Assembly (NCBI GenBank): GCA_934045075.1
Contig: OW203721.1
Span: 24,314,181 to 24,378,180 of the forward strand
Length of the DNA: 64,000 bases
Direction of reading: 5' to 3'
DNA from: Yponomeuta sedellus
Taxonomy: Eukaryota; Arthropoda; Insecta; Lepidoptera; Yponomeutidae
In this document: positions 40,906 through 51,867 of the stretch, one piece after another
How positions within the stretch are numbered: position 1 is the first letter of the stretch
Layout of the letters: each line of letters starts with the position of its first letter
Notes under the pieces: model-generated
What the model was told of the DNA's origin: nothing
Seen by the model: only the letters and a program-made list of their open reading frames with translations
The model's database searches: none
Translations under genes and position numbers: made by a program

Positions 40906-43150
40906 TCGCGAAAGTTTAAAATATGTTATTATATAATTCGTTAGTTACTGATATATAATTGCTTTGTTACGTTAAACTGTACATGTTTAAAACAGTTCTT
41001 ATGTTATGTCATTGTGTGTTTTGGAATCAAGAATAATATTACTTTAGTTCAGGTATTTTATGGCATCTCTAAAGAGAGTATTTTTTTGTATATTGAGGTC
41101 GTCTGATAAGTGTCATGTCATATCTGTCTCAGGAGTTACCAAAGTCAATGAGATTGTTAACAGAAATGCAAGCAATAACAGGAAGGTAATGATTGACGCA
41201 GTTCCTCAGATGTGAATCATTCCAACACGACGAGCATTAGAAAGCGACAGATTTTGGTACGTGGATAGGTGCCACCATTTCAGTGACAACACATACACAC
41301 AAATACATGCCTGAAGTTTCTTAAACGGTGACACAACACCGAATGAAAAAAAAATGCGCACATACAAACGACTTTTCCATCCAAGTGCTTCATTCAATTA
41401 CATTACAACACCATATTTTTTATTTATCACAGTTAATGGTAAGCGAAATGGAATTTTAACCTGAGATGGATCCGAGCCGACGATTATTTGCCTTTTTAAT
41501 CTTGGTACTAAGCGGGCGGCAAGTCGAGCACGAAGCTGGACAAGCCTAAAAAAGATGACCGCATTGAGGTGTAACATTTTGGGGTGACTTACAAAACTAG
41601 GGATGCCAATATGGGATGTAATCGTGGAAAGAATCTTCTGAAATTGTTGAGGTAAAGTTCCACTCGGTTCAATGAACGTCGTTATTTGGAATGTCGGACA
41701 AATTCGAGGGTTCGCAGCAGTTTTTTTCCAGCTGCCTTTTTCTCCACGACAATACAGCCCGAAGGCAGCGGCTTACATTTTACATTGTACATTGACATTC
41801 AGCAAACAGAATGTAAACTCTTTACGTTGAAATAAATTTATTTGATTCCGGCGGAACCGGTTTGTCAAATCGTTTATCTGGGCACAAAGGTGTGGTTTAT
41901 TTAGCTACCATTAATAAAGAAAAGAGAATTAGAATCGACTTTGTTCAAGCTTTAGCACTAGGTCAGTCGAAATCAGGGCCACCTTTGCGTTTTTGATGCA
42001 AAGTCATCGATAATGCAGAAGAGTAGACAGAGCTGTTTTCGACTGCACCCGTGCTAAAGTTGACGTGAGGTGGGAATGACGATAACACTAAGATTTCCTC
42101 TGACTACTTGTGATCTTCATCACAAAGGACACACGAGAGGCTTCCCTCAACCCTCGAATTTCCCAAAAGAAAGTTACTAACTACTTCCTTAGTCTGCAGA
42201 ATGGGCAGTAATCTATCACCAATTCTTTTCTTGCTTATCGGTATGCAAGTAATCGTGAGGATTAACTTCTTCAATATTTATGTAAATTTTGTTGTTTTTT
42301 ATACAATGTCTTTTATTCCTCTCCTGTAAGTCTACTTTAATGTATTTCGCTACATTTATGAAAGTTTGTTGTTGTGTTTCACCATTTTCTCTTGCACTAA
42401 CTTTTTCCAGTCTCATAAACACCAAAGGGAAGAGAATGCATCTTGCAATAAGAACGGCAGTGCAAGCACTAAATAGACATTTACATTATGTATTTAGTGG
42501 AGTGAATAATTGAAAATAAATGAAGAAACTTCTAACTCCCAGACTCCATCTCAAACAGAATTTATTTCACACGTAACCACGGGACGTCGAATCGAAAAAC
42601 ACCTTTGTTCAAGACACAAAGACCTAAATTAAACCCATATTATCCTTTGAAAGAGATCTTCAATAAACATTTCTACGGACAATGTTGCTCGGACTCAATA
42701 AACGAGAAATGCACCCCACACAGCCCTTTGTCCAGTTATTACCATTTAAGGGAATAATTGGAAAGAGAGTGGTGTGCATATTGTGTTAACACCTGACTGG
42801 CGGCTCTAATGGCCAATTTTGGCAGTATTTTTGCCAAAAAATCTGTACGCTGAAAAACGTGAGTGTAAGTTGCGGAAAAAAACGCGCGGATATGTATCCC
42901 TATTACTCTCGATACTACGATATTCACAAGTGAACCTTTAACTTATTATTTGCCTTGTTTCAGTAGAAAACCTGGGAGACCAAAGATATTATGGCTACGC
43001 AACCTACGACAGTAGTTTCATGGCTACAAAACAGAATATTAGCTTCGAATATCAGAGTTTTCAACCTCGAAAAGCAAGATAGGCGAATTGGTTGCCTACC
43101 TCCGAAAGGAGACGGCACATGAATTAATTATTCGAAGAAAAAACCAGTGA
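40906..43150. other. Long stretch, nothing identified
   Basis: Small open frames (41206-41397, 42216-42513, 42739-42927) have no recognisable domain. The phrase TGCCTTTTTCTCCACGACAA...CGGCTTACATTTTACATT (about 41735-41790) recurs at 50765-50815, so it is an unnamed repeat. Confidence 0.4.
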
Positions 43151-43162
43151 CATCTATGACTC

Positions 43163-43452
43163 GTGGCCTAGTCGAACCTAGTTGAGCAACAACCGCTAAC
43201 TACTGCTAGTGGCATTTTTCCGAGCGCTTCCGTACTTCGCGAGGCATATTAAGCCGTTGGCTCTCAAGTAATGGCAGTCATTAAGCCATGTTGGGGCCTT
43301 TTGGGCTTGAGAACTTCTGACAGTAAGGCATGCCACTGTCTTACAATCCTCCACCATCCCGGACGTGGTGTAGTATGATGGCCTAAAAACTTCCTGCGGT
43401 GGAGGAAGAGACCGGTGCCCCAGCGGTGGGATATACAAGGGTTGATATCGTA
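43163..43452 (+). mobile_element. 5S-headed SINE, head partly deleted
   Basis: Starts TCGTGGCCTAGTCGAACCTA, has TTGAGCAACAACCGCTAACT where the full copy has the 5S-like core, then CTACTGCTAGTGGCATTTTT, CCGAGCGCTTCCGTACTTCG, and ends GGATATACAAGGGTTGATAT. Most of the 5S-like part is missing by internal deletion. Confidence 0.75.
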
Positions 43453-43519
43453 TCTAAGACATGATGCGCTCCTTTTTACCCCGTGTAAAGCAGCAGCTCT
43501 TTTACAACCTACATAGGTG

Positions 43520-43740
43520 CCATTATCAAACGAAACTATGAACACGGACAGAAGCGCATTAAGTAGGCTTTTTCGCAGTTACGGCTGCAAGTTTCCCATG
43601 CAGAGGCCATTTTCCACGCTCCACATAAAGTTTGCAACTAGGGCGAAGTCGGCTTTCGCGAAATGTGCACCAACTACGCTTAGTGCCCGCGGACTGGAAA
43701 GAAGATGGACGCCGCGCCACATAGGAAGTAATTACTTACT
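43520..43740. other. GC-richer block of unknown nature
   Basis: The block around 43600-43720 (AAAGTTTGCAACTAGGGCGA, TTCGCGAAATGTGCACCAAC) is more GC-rich than its surroundings and open in one plus frame for 95 codons. I recognise no protein family and no splice context. It could be an old repeat. Confidence 0.3.
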
Positions 43741-43834
43741 GTTTTCTAGAGTCAAAACATGTTATACGGTAGTTTATGTAAGGTTGAAACTGAATTTCTA
43801 CTAAATGACCTTCCATTGTTTGTGCCATAAATTT

Positions 43835-44235
43835 GAAACGATTTATACAGTGTCCAGTGGCACTTTCATTCACACTGAATGGGTGAAAGGGCCACTCAGA
43901 CGCTGCAGTACCTAGAATATTGCTAATAGTTTTTTTTTGACGTTAACTTTAACCTCCTTTTGGGCTTCCACCAGAGTCGGTAAAAAATGTGTGTAAATTG
44001 TAACAAAAATTCAGATCACGGTACGATGTGACTGTTACTAAGCGCTAAAAGTACCAAAATGAAACTAAAACCGCATAGAACTGTTTTCATGGGCATTGTT
44101 ATTCCTTTCGGAAGATTTTGTTCGTCTATCTAACCTTCCCTTCCTGCCAACCTTCCAACCAAACTACACCTTTCTGGCAGCTTAGGCGACCTAGCCCATA
44201 GGAAAGACAGGTCAACACGGAGCCAAACAATTGTT
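43835..44235. mobile_element. Repeat family D, diverged copy
   Basis: Left ACGATTTATACAGTGTCCAG, TGGCACTTTCATTCACACTG; right CTGGCAGCTTAGGCGACCTA, GCCCATAGGAAAGACAGGTC. Both ends match 45940-46140 with a longer, unrelated middle. Confidence 0.6.
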
Positions 44236-44279
44236 TTACGATGTAGTATTGCTACTTACTATAACTCCACAAATGTAGA

Positions 44280-44375
44280 TAATTTAGTAAACAAAGTTTA
44301 TGCCGGGATTCGGACCCACAACCTCGCTATTGCGAAGTCGGTGTTCTACCGCTCTGCTACCACCGCTCACGTCTA
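44280..44375 (-). mobile_element. SINE family 2 tRNA-like head, minus strand
   Basis: The reverse complement contains GAGCGGTGGTAGCAGAGCGG, TAGAACACCGACTTCGCAAT and GGTTGTGGGTCCGAATCCCGGC, close to the head at 6525. Confidence 0.7.
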
Positions 44376-45596
44376 CACTGTGATCTAAATTTACTCGAAA
44401 GAATTTACAATTGTGCTTACTTTACCACATGGTCGCGAGGACACCTTGTATACTGCGAGTAGACACGACAAATTGCGTGGTAGCCGCTCGTATCGATTAT
44501 ATACAAGCGCAAAATCCCCACCAAATTTACAAACAACGCGGCACAAAAGCTCTTTCTATACCTACCTGCTCGGGGAAAGAAAATACTTAACTCAAAACGG
44601 CCCAAAAGAGTTGGCGGGCTTTGAAAGTAACCTTACCTATAGAGGAAAAGATAAAGCGGTTTCTATAGAGACGTAGCGAGTCTGTAGGAATGCATCCTTT
44701 AGGAAAAGGCAAAACGTTGGGCGCAGGAGAGCCGCAACACCATGGTGCGGGCGGTGGTTGAGCGTCTGGACGGTCCGTTTCTGAGACACTGGATAAACTT
44801 ACACTCTCCAGTCTCTCAGAAACGAGATCGAGTCTGTTAGTAAAATGTGTGCGCTGTCTATCCTTTCTTTGTTTAATTTATTGTATTCTATTATCATCTT
44901 TTGTATATATTATTTTTAATATGGATTTTGATTTATCCGAAATAAAATATTATCATTATTGTAAAGCAGCGTTGCCGAAATTGAGCGTCGGGAATTGAGG
45001 GGATTACGTTTTACCTAATAATATACTATGGCAATTAGACCCGTTTATTATAATAACTAAGAAAATCTGTGTAATAACAGTAATAGTTCAAGTCCTACTT
45101 ATCTGTCACTTCAGATAAGTGAGAAGGTTCTTAAATTAAGTTATGGAGTAATGAGGATATTAAGGGTTCACTTTGTGAAAACAGGCATTATATACATTAA
45201 GACCCACAATTCTTCGATATAACATCGTTTATATTGATTTTGTTTTCTTTAAGTATAAACAATGTTACTTGGACCGTATTCAAACTATTGATACCTCATT
45301 AATTAAAACCGGATACTAAGTTAAGGCGCTATGGTGAAAAATTCGTAAATATAAACACAATTAAAACTGTTTTTATATGGATTTTACTCGTTTATTACAT
45401 TATTTTACAATTTAAAAAAAAATTTAATAAACGAGTAAAATCCCGAACCTTTTATAAGTATCCGTTATGTAAAAAATGACTACAGATTCATGTAAATCCT
45501 ACGATACGGGCTGTGCCAAGGGTAGGGGACACTAATTCATGTTAGTTATACTGTGAGCTACCTATGTAATTTAGTTCCTACTTAGATTGTAACCTT
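44376..45596. other. Stretch without a recognised gene
   Basis: A plus frame of 87 codons (44413-44676) has no recognised domain. At 44755-44830 the block GTCTGGACGGTCCGTTTCTG AGACACTGG is mirrored by CCAGTCTCTCAGAAACGAG, a small hairpin. Inverted AAAACGTGTTTA-like arms flank a poly-A/T patch at 45355-45445 (ACTCGTTTATTACATT / TTAATAAACGAGT). Confidence 0.4.
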
Positions 45597-45935
45597 AAGG
45601 TGTTACGCGGTACTTACTAGCATCACAAAAAAACATCTTATTTTACAAGGCGTCTTTGGAAAAAGGTAACATCATTGATCTAACTAAACATATATAGCAG
45701 CTTATTATAGAACCTATTGACAAGAATCCATGTCCAATAGTCTAGGAGCTTAAAGCAGTTTTGGCGGAAATCTATTAAAGTCGTGGGCTGTTGATCCTAG
45801 ATTCTAGACTGTAGGTTCAGAAAATAGTTTTGAAAATAATCATCACAGTTGTTAAGATGTATAATGTTCACTTTTTGAAAAGAAAGTATTACAAAAAAAA
45901 TATGTTTTTTATTTCATAGGCGGCTCTAATTTGCA
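45597..45935. mobile_element. TTAA-family foldback MITE, diverged and 3'-truncated
   Basis: AAGGTGTTACGCGGTACTTA at the left, then CTATTGACAAGAATCCATGT, GCAGTTTTGGCGGAAATCTA, GTTGATCCTAGATTCTAGAC, and CACAGTTGTTAAGATGTATA. The right terminal inverted repeat is replaced by repeat family D at about 45938. Confidence 0.65.
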
Positions 45936-45937
45936 TC

Positions 45938-46140
45938 TACGTAATGAGATGATTTATACAGCGTCCAGTGGCATCTTCACTCACACTAGATGGTTGAAGG
46001 GACCACTCGGATGCTGTAGTGCCTGGGACATGATTTTAGATGGTGTAGACTTGCCCAGCCCATATATACCATCCTGACAGCTTAGTCGGCCTAGCCCACA
46101 GGAAAGACTAGTCAATACGTGCGAGCCAACCAAGCCGCGG
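45938..46140 (+). mobile_element. Repeat family D copy
   Basis: GCATCTACGTAATGAGATGA, ACAGCGTCCAGTGGCATCTT, CACTCACACTAGATGG, CAGCTTAGTCGGCCTAGCCC and ACAGGAAAGACTAGTCAATA. The most complete copy of this family in the window. Confidence 0.7.
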
Positions 46141-47465
46141 GTTTTTTCACGATTTTTTCCTTCACAGTTAGGGCCGCGTAGCGCTTTAACTTACTGGTGT
46201 TAAATATATATTTTTAATTCATATAGGCTCCCGAACAAGTGAATAATATTGTGAGTAATATTTTTGCGACAGTCGTAACTACGAAGTCGGCATTCCTTCC
46301 GAGTGCACTGTACCGAGGCGGTGCCCTAGTTGACATTCAGCTCACGTCCCGCGAACGCGGGGAGCGAGGTTCGATGCCGCTCGAATGAAGCCGCCTTTTT
46401 ATACACTGGCAAATTGAAATAGGTTATTAAAATTGTTGCGTTAAAAGGCTCCACTTGCGATTCTAAAATGAGGAAATTGTACTTGATTGGAAACGTATTT
46501 TGTATTGACTCTTAATTTTTGAACTAAAACTTTTGTAAGTATTATACATTATTGGATTGTTAAAAGCCGAGTAAGTTTATTTGGTAACAATCCAATACAT
46601 CTTAATTTCGCTCAATTTGGGTGCATTTTCATGTTTCCATGGCGAGTGATTGTGTTTTGTGGAATTTATAGTTATAACCAAATGTTTTAAAGTGTGATTT
46701 GTGTATGAATAAAGCATTATCTATCTGTCTATATATATCATCAATATTATCTGTCCCTGATTTTCTATTTAGATCTTTGTCTAATTGTTGATATTTCGCT
46801 GTGTATCACTTTAAAATTGTAGTGTAGCGAAAAAGCCTTACTATTTAAAAAAAAGAATATAATAAATACTTGGCATTTTTTAAGATTAACACCAGCACTA
46901 GGCATAATAAAAACTGTAATTACACGGATTTTACTGGTTTAATTTTATATTTTTACAATTTTCCGGAGTTTCGGCACTTTTTCAAGTACACTTTTCACTA
47001 TTTCCGTGGTCTCGGAAAACTGAGGTGACAGGCGTCTTTTTGAAATCATTAACTGTTAGTTTACTACCCTCGGGAAAAATTACAAAAGAAATCCTGAAGC
47101 TACGTTCCAAACAAATTATTTTATATAAAGTTAACAATATTGACTATTAGTATATGTTGAAGTAAAATTATATGTATAAACCAATTACTTTAAATCTATG
47201 GATTGTAAAAATGTAAAATAAAACGTGTAAAATCCGTGTAAATACAGTTTTTAAAATTAATATTTGTCCACAAATTACATTCGAATACAAAACAACATGG
47301 AATAAGTGATTCAAAATAACGGAATGCATTATTTTTGGGAAGAATAGAGCCTAAACTAGGTCAAAAGTTCTGTATCAGTGATTGTTGAGTTTTCCTGCAG
47401 TTATGATTTGAGGGCTCTTATAAAGGTAGGCCTCCATTTAGTTAGCATAATTATTATTCCTTTAT
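46141..47465. other. AT-rich stretch with a possible tRNA-like scar
   Basis: At about 46330-46385 the sequence TTCAGCTCACGTCCCGCGAA ... GCGAGGTTCGATGCC has a B-box-like motif but no complete cloverleaf. Inverted copies of the AAAATCCGTGTAATTACAGT phrase occur at 46912-46935 and 47225-47255. No gene seen. Confidence 0.35.
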
Positions 47466-47467
47466 AA

Positions 47468-47775
47468 TCGTGGCCTGGGCGAACCAAGTGATTAGAATCA
47501 ATTGAGTTAAGCAACACCAGGTGCGGTCACGTACATGATGGGAGACCGCCCCATGACTACCGCTAGTGGCATTTTTCCGACCGCATCCCTGCTTCGCAAG
47601 GTACGTTAAGCCGTTGGTGCCGGCTGTCTTGTAATGGCAGGCGTTAAGCCATGTCAGAGATCTTATGGGCGGCTTAATAACTTCTGACAGTAAGACCCGC
47701 CATTGTCTTACCATCCTCCGCCAACCCGGACTTGGCCCCCATGGTGGAGTATGGGGGTACAAGGGTTGATAAAAA
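47468..47775 (+). mobile_element. 5S-headed SINE, near full length
   Basis: Head TCGTGGCCTGGGCGAACCAA, TTAAGCAACACCAGGTGCGG, TCACGTACATGATGGGAGAC resembles the internal promoter part of 5S rRNA. The body continues CTAGTGGCATTTTTCCGACC, TTAAGCCATGTCAGAGATC, TGGTGGAGTATGGG and GTACAAGGGTTGATA. A deletion removes the GATGCAGGAAG block near the 3' end. Confidence 0.8.
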
Positions 47776-47889
47776 TATTCCTTTACTGACGAAACCACTT
47801 CCTATGTCTCGTCCCTTTTTCACAATGTTCTTGAAAGGATATGTCCGCGATTTAAAACTTCGTGGAGAAACCTGCATGTCTGAGGTGTT

Positions 47890-48010
47890 CCGATACCTCA
47901 GCGCTCACGGTGTGCAGTGGGATCACCAGTTACGGGTAATTAAGCCAAACTCTCTCTCTAAGAGAAGGCCTGTGCTGTGCAGTGGGACGTTTATAAGCTA
48001 CATAAAATCA
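47890..48010 (+). mobile_element. SINE family 2 body fragment
   Basis: CGATACCTCAGCGCTCACGG, CAGTTACGGGTAATTAAGCC, CTCTCTCTAAGAGAAGGCCT and GTGGGACGTTTATAAGCTAC match the 3' body of the family. Confidence 0.6.
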
Positions 48011-48036
48011 GTTTTCTTTTTTAATGTAAGGAATAC

Positions 48037-48148
48037 ATGCCCAGCGTGGGGATTATGGGCATTACCCCCTATGATAGCACAACGTGGCACTCTTGTCGTG
48101 GGGTGGGTCCAGCAGTGGACTAGTATTAAGTCTGACGACGACGACGAA
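48037..48148 (+). mobile_element. 5'-truncated LINE-like 3' end with 10 bp target-site duplication
   Basis: ATGCCCAGCGTGGGGATTAT, GGCATTACCCCCTATGATAG, GTCCAGCAGTGGACTAGTAT, then a GACGACGACGACGAA tail. TAAGGAATAC flanks both sides (48027-48036 and 48149-48158). Same family as 4955-5062 and 61692-61822. The tail here is (GAC)n rather than (GAA)n. Confidence 0.8.
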
Positions 48149-48158
48149 TAAGGAATAC

Positions 48159-48177
48159 AGAGAGAGAGAGAGAGAGA
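48159..48177. repeat. (AG)n microsatellite, short
   Basis: About nine AG units directly after the right target-site duplication of the preceding insertion. Confidence 0.9.
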
Positions 48178-49050
48178 CAATGTAACACGAGGGTTTTATT
48201 ATCCTAAGGATTGGAGATTACTGTACTTTTACTTGTGATCACAACAAATCGTTTCGACGGCCTTGGCTAGCTTCACATATCCGATATAAAGCCGAGGCAC
48301 CGAATAGCGCAGATAGGTACAGCCATAAGCGACCAAAGGAGTGAGTGGACTGGCACTTCAACTAATGGTATTAAGGGTATATTTGCCGAAATCTCTGGCA
48401 GACTAGCGGGTTAAACTAACAATAAACGGAACAGTAAATAGAAAGAAGGCTACCGACCGAAGTGTAGCGAAGAAAACCGAGTACAGTCCGACTACGATTA
48501 GTTGGGTGAGTATTGCTTATTTACTGTTTGTGAATAGTAAAATTTGCTTAATTCACTATAACAAAATTAAATATCTTTCAAACAATATTTTTCTATGCAA
48601 AGAGTTCTTTGATTACATCAGAAAACCAATACGTGACGCCATTTTTGTATTGTTTCAATTAGGGGCGCCGCGCGTGGTACGAATCAAACAGTTCGATTTG
48701 CCGCGTAATTTTGTAAAGAGCGATTGAATTCTTTATCAAATGTTGTGCCATATTACTTAGTGACAAGATAATTTAGAATTTGCCTTCGGTATGTTTCAAA
48801 ACAGCGGGCGTTTATAAAGAGACAACGTCGTTAATAAAATGCGGAATCATACAAATTTCCTGCGACATATACTATATAACTCTACTGTACGTGTGTATGC
48901 CACTAAACTTCTCCTCAACGGCTGGGCAGAAATAAATGATTTTTTTTGTATGCGTTTGGGTGGCGTCTTGGATGGATTAGATTCTTGAATCAGCTCGGCA
49001 GATGGCGCTGTATGCAGGATAACGTCTCTCGGGTCCTCTAGTCTATTTAT
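48178..49050. other. Stretch without a recognised gene
   Basis: A plus frame (48506-48727) and a minus frame (48847-49131) are open, but neither matches a family I recognise; the latter runs into a repeat end. Confidence 0.4.
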
Positions 49051-49100
49051 AATAGAGGTACTAGCAGCTGACCCAGCGAACTTCGCATCGTCTAATCGAT
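49050..49100 (-). mobile_element. End of a common interspersed repeat (TAGCAGCTGACCCAGCGAACTT)
   Basis: CTAGCAGCTGACCCAGCGAA and CTTCGCATCG resemble the phrase AGCTGGCCCGGCAGACTTCG at 61077. Such ends are frequent in insect LINE/SINE tails; the exact family is unknown. Confidence 0.5.
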
Positions 49101-49234
49101 TTAATTGTTTTTTCTTAACGGCAACTCGCACTTGAAGGTTTCATTTCGAGTAGTTTTTGACAGCTGTCACAGGACAGACCACAGACAATGTACGTTTGTA
49201 AAGCAAAAAGAAAAAAACTAACCTAATATGTCAT

Positions 49235-49325
49235 TGATTTGGGTACCAAGACATAGGTCGTGGGTTCGATTCCTTACCGCCGTACATATGTTCCAGTGAC
49301 CTGAGCGTGGGTGTTTTTATACCTA
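49235..49325 (+). mobile_element. tRNA-like SINE fragment
   Basis: A B-box-like CGTGGGTTCGATTCC followed by TACCGCCGTACATATGTTCC and AGTGACCTGAGCGTGGGTGT. It lacks a full tRNA fold and probably belongs to the SINE 2 group. Confidence 0.5.
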
Positions 49326-50915
49326 CTTTATTGCACACGAAACGTTTAGTAGGACATTACGTAAGAAATAACATGTTCAAAGGCGAGTCGGAGCAGCAGT
49401 ACACAACAGGTCTATATACGTGTACAAAATAAACTACATAGACTGCGAAAACCCTCAACGCTAACCTAAGCAGAAATATTACGCTACATAGACTAAAAAC
49501 CTGTAAATATTAATGATAAAAATACATAGGGTGTATTTTCAAGTTTGTCCTTGACCGGTTACCATAGTACAGGGTATCCTAGTTTGGGACCAGTTCAAGT
49601 GATTATAGTGTGTCGAAGTTATATTATTGTTAGTTAGTTTATGCTGGCTTAAATAATTAAGCCAGCATAAATCGAGGCCCAGATATTGTCAGTGAGTACA
49701 CAGATGCCTAATAAAATTATGCGCATGAAGCATCCTGTCGGAATCTTGACGTTTGTGATAGCAATTAGTATGGAATTTGACAGTAAGGCACCGATTATTC
49801 AGGAGAGTCATGGCGAGGACGTGCTACAGGAGAATTTTCTTTACGGCAAAAACGACGCTATGCTACGTACTATTAAGGTTTATATTGTGTTACGTTGACT
49901 ATTTGCTACCGTCGCACGTCCTTGCCACGTCTATTTGGTATAAACCAAGCCTTAGACGATTGTAATCAATCAGGATTTGGTGCGGGAAATATAGGAACAG
50001 CGCCTTGATCATGTAAATTTCAACTTATACATCTGTGTGCGAAAACGGAATGTTTACTTAGCTCTGCCATAGTGGATGCAGAATTTCAATGGATATCTGA
50101 TAAGTCAGAATGATATTATTCTTACGAGGACCTATAACTATGTATTATCACATCTAGATATATTTTGGATGTCAAAAAATGAATTTAAAAAGCGAATTTT
50201 GGATAGTTTTTCTCTAATTGGTTTCGTTTCGTTTTTCTCTGCCATTCTGTAGGACTAACATGGGAGAAAATGCTCCGATAAATAGAATGCTAAGAACTTA
50301 TAATGAATTTTGGAGGATGTATGATCTAGATGTATTTTGTGATGGACTGGGGTGTTTTAAATCTAAAATCGATCTCAGCTAGCTTTCTGATACCTGCATA
50401 AATATTTGTAAGCCTAATAGCAATACTATATCAGTTTATTTGTTAGAATAAGTCGTTAATGTTAAATTGTGAGTGCTGTGCGCACCTGTAATTGGCAAAA
50501 ACGCCAGCCCTCTGTTATTGATTTAAGGTTTTACTAGTAGTGTGTTTGTGCTGTTGGTGTGCCTTAATAAATAAAATAAAATAAAAAAAAATTATAACGT
50601 GAAGTTGGATTATATTCAAGATTATTGTACAGGTATAATCAAGGCGGTGTCCCTACATTTTGCGCACCGAATCCTGATTGATTATAACCGATTGGCCGCT
50701 GTATAAATAATCTCATTACCTAGATACCAAGGCCAATATTGGCCTGTGAAGTTTTTTTCCCGTTGCCTTTTTCTCCACTACTCTACAACACGAAAGGCAG
50801 CGGCTTACATTTAACATGTACCTATACATTGATTTTCAGCAAATGGAATGTAAATTCATTGCGGTGATTTTTTTGTTTGTTTTGATTTGATTTGAATGAG
50901 AATAGTCTATTCAAG
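49326..50915. other. Stretch without a recognised gene
   Basis: Contains a perfect small palindrome ATGCTGGCTTAAATAATTAAGCCAGCAT (split here by centre at about 49659) and the shared phrase ACAGGGTATCCTAGTTTGGG at 49571. The phrase ATTGATTATAACCGATTGG (50677) faces CGATTGTAATCAATCAGGAT (49956), giving small inverted ends about 700 bp apart, so a decayed element may lie between them. Confidence 0.35.
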
Positions 50916-50916
50916 A

Positions 50917-50990
50917 ACGCAGTGGTAGCGCATCTGCCTGCTAGAGATCCCGGGTCCGATGCCCGGCTGGGGACCAAAAAAACCTCTGGT
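50917..50990 (+). mobile_element. tRNA-like sequence (SINE head), not a functional tRNA
   Basis: CAGTGGTAGCGCATCTGCCT, CTAGAGATCCCGGGTCCGAT and GCCCGGCTGGGGA show an A-box and a B-box-like GGGTCCGATGCCC, but there is no complete acceptor stem. Confidence 0.5.
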
Positions 50991-51545
50991 CTTGCATGTT
51001 TACATGTTTGTGATGTCGCTGTTTCTGGTACCCACGACACAGGGTATCCTAGTGTGGGGCCAGAAGCAATGTACGGTCGCGGTCTAAAAATGTTTATCAG
51101 TTTTCAAATTAGATTCTTTAGCACACTGTGTGCAGTAAAGTCTAAAATGCTATATCTAGGTACGTATTACTTTTTAATAGTTGTATATCGATCCTAACAA
51201 AAAGTATATTCATGACGTTTTGATGATGAAACTCTTTTCTTTATTTAAAAGTTGACATAATTATTTTTTTTACAATGACATTTATCAAAAATACTAGGAT
51301 TGAATTAATAGAAATTGATTGTAAAACCATGGCAACCTCGCTTGGGTGAATCTCTATTGCTTCTTCTATGCTCTATACCTAATCTATGCTCTATGCCTAA
51401 TCAAATCACATAGGTAATATCATCGACCATGTGGCATAGATTTGTGCATGCAATTACCAACCTTAAGGTGCAAAACATTTTCAGACCGCGAGTGTATGTG
51501 CCAGTATGTAAATGTTAAAAAATGTAAATATATTCTTTAGTATCT

Positions 51546-51715
51546 AAATAGGCCGGCCTAGAAGACGGCGGAGAGATGATCTCGACAACCATCTGCCGAA
51601 GTGGTCTGAGGTGACAGGACAGAAAACTCTGGACTGAATTGGGGGAGGCCTTTGCCCAGCAGTGGGACACAAACATAGAGGCTGGTACGTAAAAAAAACC
51701 TAACCTAACCTCCTA
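51546..51715 (+). mobile_element. RTE-type LINE 3' end, heavily truncated
   Basis: The plus frame reads RPRRRRDDLDNHLP-like residues and then, past a stop, a GLCPAVGH-like ending. This corresponds to the GRPxxRWxDDL ... FAQQWD C-terminus of RTE-type LINEs. The DNA end, CTTTGCCCAGCAGTGGGACA, is typical. A short CCTAACCTAACC run follows an A-rich tail. Confidence 0.65.
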
Positions 51716-51866
51716 TACATAGGACAGTACATTTATGACTTTCTCAACACCCAGTGTTCTTAAAGTAGGAAATATGGGAAACCTACCAACTGTTGTCAAT
51801 ATTATATTCATTTTGATAACTTTTTTGGATAGTACGTTTTTCTATATACCCACGGATTTACATACG
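51716..51866. other. Short gap, nothing identified
   Basis: AT-rich, no feature recognised. Confidence 0.4.
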
Positions 51867-51867
51867 T

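Noticed and set aside
47454..47798. 114-codon minus frame, and similar frames at 11698, 23281, 55892 and 60452
   Set aside because: All are the 5S-headed SINE body read in a chance open frame; the similar peptides reflect repeat copies, not a gene family.
48098..48150. Acidic C-terminus (DDDDE) of a small protein at 47732-48151
   Set aside because: The acidic run is the (GAC)n tail of a LINE fragment bounded by target-site duplications.
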